Part shown: in pieces, positions 11,107 through 17,228 of the stretch
How positions within the stretch are numbered: position 1 is the first letter of the stretch
Layout of the letters: each line of letters starts with the position of its first letter
Assembly (NCBI GenBank): GCA_910592005.1
Contig: CAJVPP010001750.1
Coordinates: 1-18,052 of the forward strand
Source: Funneliformis mosseae
Lineage: Eukaryota; Glomeromycota; Glomeromycetes; Glomerales; Glomeraceae
DNA length: 18,052 bases
Direction of reading: 5' to 3'
Notes under the pieces: generated by a model
Seen by the model: only the letters and a program-made list of their open reading frames with translations
Told to the model about the DNA's origin: nothing
Databases searched by the model: none
Program-made: the position numbers and the translations under genes

Positions 11107-11572
11107 CTAATGCCTGCCGGTGTTTTGTTTATCTAAGCTATCTATACTAATACAATGTCCTAACATTAACTCTAATCCAATTTCATTTGCTCTCATCGAT
11201 ATTCTAGATAGAATAAAATAGTCATCAGTTATGCATATAACATGTAGAGTCAAGAATAAATTAACCATATTAACCTTAGTAAAACTCATTGAAAGTTTAT
11301 GTTCTCCATCCTCAATTTTTCTGAGCAAAAAAACAGATATTAGCTTTGCAATCTCTGAGTCATTTCCTTGCAAATGCATAGCCACAACTGAAAAAGTATA
11401 TTTTATTCATACTTTAATCACGAAATGTCTTATCTAGACTTTTCTTCAACACTTTAGTTTCTTTTCTAACGAGTTCATACTTAGAGAAAATAGATGGGTA
11501 GCCAGAATAAGAAAATCTTACATCACAAGTGTTACTGCGTTTTATTAATTTATTTCTATCACTAATTATAGT
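11107..11572 (-). pseudogene. Unknown protein fragment with one frame change
   Basis: Two overlapping minus-strand frames make up this fragment. The 5' part (about 11572-11420) reads RSNTCDVRFSYSGYPSIF, KYELVRKETKVLKKSLDK and ends FRD-TAA. The 3' part (11400-11107) reads SVVAMHLQGNDSEIAKLISV, KVNMVNLFLTLHVICITDD, RANEIGLELMLGHC and stops in TAG at 11107-11109. The switch between frames occurs near 11400-11425, with no clear intron signals between them. The composition is that of a normal soluble protein with two hydrophobic helices. I do not recognise the family. It lies ~170 bp upstream of the coiled-coil pseudogene on the same strand and may or may not have belonged to the same gene. Confidence 0.45.
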
Positions 11573-11742
11573 CAATTATACGACCACTTATAGGAATGTA
11601 GCATAAAAAAATTTTTACTTCTCAATCCTTATATATTAAACTACTCTCTTATAATCATCTTATTATATTAAACTACTCCTCCTTACTTATCATCATACAT
11701 AAATTTTTATTGATATTTATAAGAAACATCAAAATAGATAAA

Positions 11743-11944
11743 ATGGATAATATTTTAACTAATTCTTTTGATAATCTAAATCTTTATGCTAAACCAATAG
11801 ACTCTTTCACTAAAATGAAATGGACACTAGACAAGGTAATTTTTATTGTTTATAAGAAACAGGAAAAAAAAGATTCTTAAGTAATTCTCACTTTAGATCT
11901 GGGAGTGCATCGGAGAAATAGCGAGGAGGAGCAGAAGGGGATAG
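11743..11944 (+). CDS. Possible two-exon small gene or gene start (uncertain)
   Basis: An ATG at 11743-11745 opens 31 codons (MDNILTNSFDNLNLYAKPID, then SFTKMKWTLDK) ending exactly at a GT donor (GTAATT, 11836). An AG acceptor preceded by CTCACTTTAG ends at 11896, giving a 61-nt intron of normal length for this kind of fungus. Exon 2 then encodes IWECIGEIARRSRRG and a TAG at 11942-11944. The first exon looks like a real N-terminus. The second lies in DNA that may belong to a SINE-like insertion, so the gene may be truncated there. Family unknown. Confidence 0.3.
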
Positions 11945-12095
11945 ATGGTATACAACAAATTTCTTCTTTGGTGCAAGGAAGGCAACAATTTTTTTATAGT
12001 ACCCGATTAACTTCCAAAACCAATAATATTGAAGGCGAATAGAGCCTTAATCACTATACCAACCCCACTAGACGCTCTCTGCTATAGAGGTGTGC
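11890..12095 (-). mobile_element. Possible degenerate tRNA-derived SINE
   Basis: Read on the minus strand, about 12065-11990 contains GGTTGGTATAGTGATTAAGG, which resembles a tRNA A box (TRGYNNANNNG), and about 40 nt further on GGGTACTATA, a weak match to a B box (GGTTCGANTCC). The following ~100 bp is less AT-rich than its surroundings and ends near an A/T-rich tail. No intact tRNA cloverleaf can be folded by eye, so this is a tRNA-like relic at best. Confidence 0.3.
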
Positions 12096-12379
12096 TTTGA
12101 ATCTGATTAATCTGAATATCTGATCATTTATTCGAAATTTAACTAGATTTGGATTGATCCATTTATATCACCAGATTGACCAGATGGATCATTGGATATC
12201 CGGTAAATAAATTGAACAGTCAATTCAAATTAGGTAAGCATAAATTTTTTTTTTATTTTTATTTTTTTTTTTTACAATAATGATAATATTAAATTTACGT
12301 ATTACATCACTCAACACATACACAACACACATACACACACACACATACTCACACTCTCTCTTTCCCTCTCTCCTTCTAG
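12096..12379 (+). other. Region 5' of the microexon array with CA and CT tracts
   Basis: It holds repeated short words (GATTAATCTG, CCAGATTGACCAGATGG), a T run at 12246-12273, then a (CA)n-type tract (about 12315-12350) grading into a CT-rich tract (12350-12370) that ends in CTTCTAG, a strong polypyrimidine-AG acceptor for the first array exon. A donor-like GGTAAGC sits at 12231. I could not find an upstream exon with an ATG and a signal peptide, so the 5' end of the gene is unresolved or lost. Confidence 0.45.
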
Positions 12380-14485
12380 ACCTTATACTTCAAATTTCAA
12401 CTTGAACGGCTTGAATTCAAACGGTAAGTGCAAAATTCTTCCTTTTTTTGTCTTAAAAACGTTACTAACTTTCATTTTACTTCTTTTTTTTAGGGAATGC
12501 CTTCTTGGACCTAAATTTCAGCTGGGCTATAAAGGTAAGTTGGTATTTTTGTTTTTTCTATCATTAGGAATGTTATTAACGTTCCTTTTACTGCTTTTCT
12601 TTAGGAAACGCTTTACTGGACTGGATTTCTGTTTAGACTATGAAGGTAAGGTAGTGTGAAGGATTGTTTTTGATTTTCTTTGTCTTTGGAATGCTATTAA
12701 CGTTCCTTTTGCTTCTTTCTTTAAGGAACACCTTCTTAGACCTGATTTTAGTTTAGGCTATGAAGGTAAGGTAATATGGGGATTCTTTTTATCTTTAGAA
12801 CAGCATTAACATTCTTTTAGCTATTTTTCTTTAAGGGACGCCTTTCTGGACCTGGATTTTAGCTTGGACTATGAAGATAAGTAGTATAGGGAATTGTTTT
12901 TGTTTCTTTTTTATTTTTGAAACTTTATTAACGTTTTTTTTGCTGCTTTTCTTATGGGATTTTTTGTTTTTTTTTGTCTTGAAATACTATTAACGTTTCT
13001 TTTACTTCTTTTCTTTAGGGATGTCTTCTTGGACTTGGATTTTAGCTTATGTTATAAAGTAAGGTAGTGTAGGATTGTTTTTGTTTCTTTATCTTTGGAA
13101 TGCTATTAATGTTTCTTTTGCTTCTTTTCTTGTAGTTTTATTTTGTTTTTCTTTGTCTTTGAAATGCTATTAACATTTCTTTGCTTCTTTTCTTTAGAGG
13201 ATACCTTCCTGGACTTGGATTTTAGCTTGGACTATGAAGATAAATAGTGTGGGGAATTTTGTTTCTTCTTTGTCTTTGGAACGCCATTAACGTTCCTTTT
13301 ACTTCTTTTCTTTAGGGAACGCCTTTCTGGATCTGAATTTTAGCTTGAGTTATGAAGGTAAGTGATATGAAGAATTGTTTTTATTTCTTCTTTGTCTTTG
13401 GAATGTCATTAATGTTCCTTTTGCTTCTTTTCTTTAAGAGATGCCTTCTTAGACCTGGATTTCTACTTGGATTATGAAGGTAAAGTAATGTAGGGATTGT
13501 TTTCGTTTCTTATCTTTGGAACGCCATTAACGTTCTTTTTGCTTTTCTTTAGGAGATGCTTTCCTGGACTTGGATTTCAGCTTGGGCTATGAAGATAAAG
13601 TAGTGTAGGGGATTGTTTTTGTTTCTTTATCTTTGAAACGCCATTAACGTTCCTTTTGTTTCTTTTCTTATGATTTTTTTTGTTTTTCTTTGTCTTTGGA
13701 ATGCTATTAACATTCCTTTTGCTTCTTTTCTTTAGGAGATGCCTTTCTGGACCTGGATTTTGGCTTGGATTATGAAGGTAAGTAGTGTGAAGAATTGTTT
13801 TTGTTTTTTTTTTGTCTTTAGAACGCTATTATCGTTTCTTTGCTTTTTTTCTTTAGAGAACACTTTTCTGGACCTGGATTTCAGCTTGAGTTATGAAGGT
13901 AAGTGGTATGGAGAATTGTTTTTATTTCTTCTTTGTCTTTAGAATGCTATTAATATTCTTTTTGCTTCTTTTCTTTAGAGAACGCTTTCCTAGACCTGGA
14001 TTTCTACTTGGATTATAAAGGTAAGGTGGTGTGGGAATTGTTTTCATTTCTTTATCTTTAGAACACCATTAATGTTCCTTTGCTTTTCTTTAAAGGATAC
14101 CTTCCTAGACTTGAATTTCAGCTTGGGCTATGAAGGTAAAGTAGTGTGAAGGATTATTTTTGTTTCTTTATCTTTGGAACGTCATTAACATTTCTTATAT
14201 TTCTTTTCTTGTGGTTTTTTTTTGTTTTTCTTTGTCTTTAGAATGCTATTAACGTTTCTTTTGCTTCTTTTCTTTAAGGGACACCTTCTTGAACCTGGAT
14301 TTTAGTTTGGACTATGAAGGTAAGTGATGTGAAGAATTGTTTTTATTTCTTTTTTATCTTTAGAATGCCATTATCGTTCCTTTTGCTTCTTTTCTTTAAG
14401 GAATGTCTTCCTGGACTGTGATTTCGACTTGGATTATAAAAGGAAGATAAATTTCACTTTTTTTGATTTAAGAATGATATTATAA
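12380..14485 (+). CDS. Microexon-array gene: 14-residue repeat protein
   Basis: A first exon (12380-12423, LNGLNSN-G) is followed by fifteen short exons, each bounded by T-rich TTTCTTTAG-type acceptors and GTAAG-type donors. Starts: 12494, 12605, 12726, 12836, 13019, 13198, 13316, 13439, 13553, 13736, 13857, 13979, 14096, 14279, 14401. The best are exactly 42 nt and phase 1-1, so each adds one repeat (GNAFLDLNFSLSYE, DAFLDLDFGLDYE, NAFLDLDFYLDYK) and could be skipped without a frame change. The last exon reads through to TAA at 14483-14485. The repeats are acidic and amphipathic. Only the exons at 13316, 13736, 13857 and 13979 are 42 nt with intact sites on both sides; others are 40-41 nt or have AT donors. 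The gene may therefore be partly decayed or spliced selectively. Secreted repeat effectors such as SP7 of Rhizophagus are a possible analogy, unproven. Confidence 0.5.
12494..14450 (+). repeat. Tandem exon-intron repeat with ~540 bp higher-order unit
   Basis: The basic unit is ~110-123 bp: exon (~42) plus intron (~70-80). Four units lack the exon and read CTTTTCTTATGATTTTTTTT or similar between two intron halves (near 12950, 13130, 13665 and 14205). From 13130 the order is [no exon, 4 exons] twice and then a third start. Corresponding units are more alike than neighbours: 13316 and 13857 share TTGAGTTATGAAGGTAAGTG, 13439 and 13979 share GATTTCTACTTGGATTA, 13553 and 14096 share TTCAGCTTGGGCTATGAAG. 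Start-to-start distances are 538 (13198 to 13736) and 543 bp (13736 to 14279). Confidence 0.9.
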
Positions 14486-14791
14486 ATATTTCTTTGACTT
14501 TGGCGTAAAATTTACATATACTTTAAATGGCTAATTAAAAAAGGATAGATCCGCTTTTGTAAAACAATTAAGATATTCTATAAAATTTCTATATAAAGCT
14601 TTTGTTTTATCTATCTTTAAAAAAGATTAGTTGTTTCATAAAAATATTTGTTACACATACTCCTTTCTTTTTGATTTATATATCCTTTTTTTTTCACATG
14701 CGTTCTCTCTTTTTTTTTTTTTTTTAATTATTTTTTTTTTTTTTGTAAGACGTTTTCACATTTTTTAATAAATTTTTAATAATTTATAAAC
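14486..14791. other. Spacer and probable promoter of the BED fragment
   Basis: AT-rich with long T runs (about 14708-14745). AATTTATAAAC just before the ATG at 14792 could be a TATA-like element. No coding sequence is visible. Confidence 0.4.
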
Positions 14792-15013
14792 ATGGATTCA
14801 AGTTCTGTTGAAAATAATCAAAATAATTCAAATAAAATTCAAAAAAAAAGAGGAGGGTCACAAAAAAGAAGTTGGGTATGGGATTGGTTTGTATCTAATG
14901 ATAGAATTGCTACATGTCAAGTTCAGGTTATTACAAGTAAAATATGTGGTAAAAAATATCAGCATGGAAGTTCAACAGGTATCTTAATAGACTATTTAAG
15001 TAGTAAGCATTAG
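14792..15013 (+). pseudogene. BED-type zinc-finger N-terminus (hAT transposase-like), truncated
   Basis: An ATG at 14792 opens 73 codons: a polar N-terminal tail (MDSSSVENNQNNSNKIQKKR), then WVWDWFVSNDRIATCQVQV, ICGKKYQHGSSTGILIDYL, SSKH. The order aromatic-W-F, Cys, Cys-G-K-Y, S/T-T-x-x-L, L, KH is that of a BED zinc finger, which binds DNA and usually sits at the N-terminus of hAT transposases and their domesticated relatives. The first His of the L-x-x-H-L-x-x-K-H pair is Tyr here, so one zinc ligand seems lost. The stop TAG is created by MITE copy B: its TA target copy plus the first G of the element. No hAT catalytic region follows the MITE, so only this N-terminal piece remains. Confidence 0.7.
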
Positions 15014-15607
15014 AGTTCCAGATGAGTCGAGTTAACTCACGAGTCAGATAAGCCGAGTCAAGTTCAAATCAAGTCGAGTTGGTGTTTTTTTGACTCGATT
15101 ATTTGCGAGTCAAGCTAAATTCGAGTCGAGTTAAATATTTAACTTGACTTAATTTAAACTCAACTTGATTCAAGTTGACTCGAACGATAAAAAAATCGTT
15201 CAAGAAGAAAGATAAAGAATTGTTCAAGAAGAACAATAAGAAATCGTTCGACTTGAACGATAAAAAAATCATTCAAGAAGAATGATAAGGAATCGTTCGA
15301 CTTGAATGATAAAAAAATCATTCAAGAAGAACGATAAAGAATCGTTTGACTTGAACGATAAAAAAATCATTTAAGAAGAATGATGACCTGAATCGTTCTT
15401 TTTATTTTTTTTTTTATTTTTTTTTTCAAAATCGAATTGAGTTAAAATTGAGTCGAGTCAAATTGAGTCAAGTTTAAAATTTATATAACTCGAATCAAAT
15501 CAAATTGGAAGATTTTATAAAATAAATTTGACTTGATTCGACTCGAAAAAAATGAATCAAATAGAGTTGGTCTTTAAACTCAACTCAACTCGACTCATTC
15601 AGAACTC
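15013..15607. mobile_element. MITE copy B, GAGTTCC family, 595 bp
   Basis: It starts GAGTTCCAGATGAGTCGAG and ends GACTCATTCAGAACTC, with TA on both sides (15011-15012 and 15608-15609). It is the inverse of copy A (5381-6447): its left arm matches the inverse complement of A's right arm, including TATTTAACTTGACTTAA, and its right arm matches A's left arm (AATTTATTTTATAAAATCTT inverted). The interior array is shorter (about 15185-15400, roughly four ~49-bp units with ATCGTTCGACTTGAACGAT-type palindromes). Subterminal GAGTCGAGT motifs are frequent. It has no coding capacity. Confidence 0.88.
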
Positions 15608-15616
15608 TAATGTTTA

Positions 15617-16675
15617 TCATGTATCATTGCATTTCACGTATTCCTAACGATATCCTCCAGCATAAACTCAAAGTCCTCGACATACTACACCGATATTTGA
15701 CTGGTTAATTCCAGTTGTACATTGCGCTTCAGCTATGGATGGAAATTCTCGAGAGCCATCGTCAAAAATCTGCCTAATAGGACGTTGGTATCTATTACTA
15801 TCCTTAGAGTTACAAAATCTGAGACATACAGTGTGTTGCATATTTTCTTTTTGTATGCACCATTCTAGATTGGATACATTATTGTTAGTAGAGTCGCCAT
15901 CAATATGATTTACATATTCTTTTCCTTCTTCTTTGGGACAAAATGCTAAAGCCACCAAGCGATGAACAAGATATCGTTCTTGAGCAATTTTTCAATAACC
16001 TATATGCAATGAACTTTAGGTGATTTCACCATTTGTTAACTGAATTCTTCCAAGAGATGAAACTCTGAATTTTTGTGAATCAAGCTCTATTTCTCTCTAT
16101 TCTTCATTTAGATCAGGTTCTATGTGATCTTTATAATACATCTAATGCTAGCTACCAGAAGTTTTTTGCTTTCCACTACAACATTTTGAAATACAAGTTT
16201 CTGAAATTTTGAGTGCATTACTGGCAAGCTGAATAGAATCCCAAATCTGAACAACATTTCCATCTACCGTTTTCTGCATAATTTTTCTGGATCTGATACG
16301 ACTGTGATTTGGGAATATCCTACGTTTAACATTCTCTTTAGGAGTTACTCATTTCAAATTATCAGTCCGATTATCATGTTTGATACCATTGATATGATTA
16401 ACATAGGGCTTATTCTCTGGGTTAGGGATAAATGCTCTTGCAATTAAAATATGAACAGCAATATTTTTATAAACCTTATTGATTTTTAACCCTATTTGTA
16501 TATAACCTTTTCTTTTATATGGATTTCGCTTAAATATCATACCTTTTTTGTTCTTGATGCGTCCAAGATTAGAAACTAGTAAGTCTGAAGAAGTTGCTAC
16601 TGTAATCAAACTTCCATTATGATATCTATAGTATTATTTATCATCATATCTACTTTTTAAATCTAGATCACGTCA
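15617..16675 (-). pseudogene. Tandem NUMOD4-HNH-NUMOD1 homing endonuclease, nine stops
   Basis: One minus-strand frame covers ~350 codons without any frameshift. Module 1: NUMOD4-like (DLLVSNLGRIKNKKG), HNH (ARAFIPNPENKPYVNHINGI, DNRTDNL), then VTPKENVKR, and a NUMOD1/HTH part (QIWDSIQLASNALKIS, CISKCCSGKQKTSGS). Module 2: NUMOD4 (EIELDSQKFRVSSLGRI), HNH ([37 protein letters not shown]) and NUMOD1 ([39 protein letters not shown]). Such proteins cut DNA at specific sites via the His-Asn-His metal site. Internal stops: 16673-16675, 16634-16636, 16349-16351, 16148-16150, 16142-16144, 16097-16099, 16016-16018, 15992-15994, 15668-15670 and 15644-15646 (the outermost may be upstream of the start). 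The probable natural stop is TGA at 15617-15619. The gene is dead but recently so, given intact phase. Confidence 0.82.
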
Positions 16676-17064
16676 GGAAAACTTTATCAAATTGACTTGC
16701 TATACTTTTACAAAGCAATCCTCTGCAAATAGCACATACAAAGAAGTTAAGGAAAAACTTTCAGAAAATGTAAACAAGCATATGGTGCAATTAAGCAGTT
16801 GTTCGATCATTTTAGAAAAACTTGTAATGAGGATATATCTAATGCTAAAGTTAATGATAGAATCATGAATCAGATTTTTGTGCAAGATAAACTTACCGAG
16901 ACTAACCTTCGAAAAAGAAAGGAATGGATAAAAAGGTTTTCAGGCTCTTTAGTAATGTTGGTGGTATAGAAGTAATAGAACGGTTAAAGTCTTTTAATGT
17001 TACTACAATCTTAAATTTATCCCCAGATGATGTCAATTTTCTTATTGCTAGATTAAACGAATAA
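16671..17064 (+). pseudogene. Unknown helical protein C-terminus with two frameshifts
   Basis: Three + strand frames join to one protein-like sequence: QSSANSTYKEVKEKLSENVN and LSSCSIILEKL in the first; EDISNAKVNDRIMNQIFVQD, LTETNLRKRKEWIKRF in the second (shift near 16823); LFSNVGGIEVIERLKSF, NVTTILNLSPDDVNFLIARL and TAA (17062-17064) in the third (shift near 16936-16940, in a T run). Each shift equals one missing base. The sequence is helical and Lys/Glu-rich, and I do not recognise the fold. AATAAA at the stop could be the polyadenylation signal. It faces the HNH pseudogene head to head, and the two overlap within ~10 bp at 16671-16680. Both shifts could be sequencing errors in short homopolymers, but the 5' end is missing too. 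Confidence 0.55.
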
Positions 17065-17202
17065 ATGCGTACCTACTGCTATATGTATTTCGTGTAACTT
17101 TTGATAATAAAGGGCGATCTCTACCGCTATGACCATTTTTAATTTTTTATTTGTAAAGTAGTGTGTAGAGCTAAAATCATAAAGTTTCCGGTTTCCATTC
17201 TG

Positions 17203-17210
17203 TATAAATA
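17203..17210 (+). promoter_or_regulatory. TATA box
   Basis: TATAAATA in otherwise mixed-composition DNA, 19 bp before the first ATG (17229) and 37 bp before the second in-frame ATG (17247). A TATA box normally sets transcription start ~25-35 bp downstream, which favours the second ATG as the original start codon. Confidence 0.55.
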
Positions 17211-17228
17211 CGTCATACGAAGCGCCTG

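Noticed and set aside
12402..12659. 85-codon + strand frame rich in L and F
   Set aside because: It runs straight through the GTAAGT donor and T-rich intron of the microexon array; the hydrophobic residues come from polypyrimidine tracts.
13739..13942. 67-codon + strand frame over the array
   Set aside because: Intron read-through in a frame that differs from the shared exon frame.
16700..16885. 61-codon minus-strand frame
   Set aside because: Antisense to the + strand fragment with YKEVKEKLSENVN; composition is that of a shadow frame.
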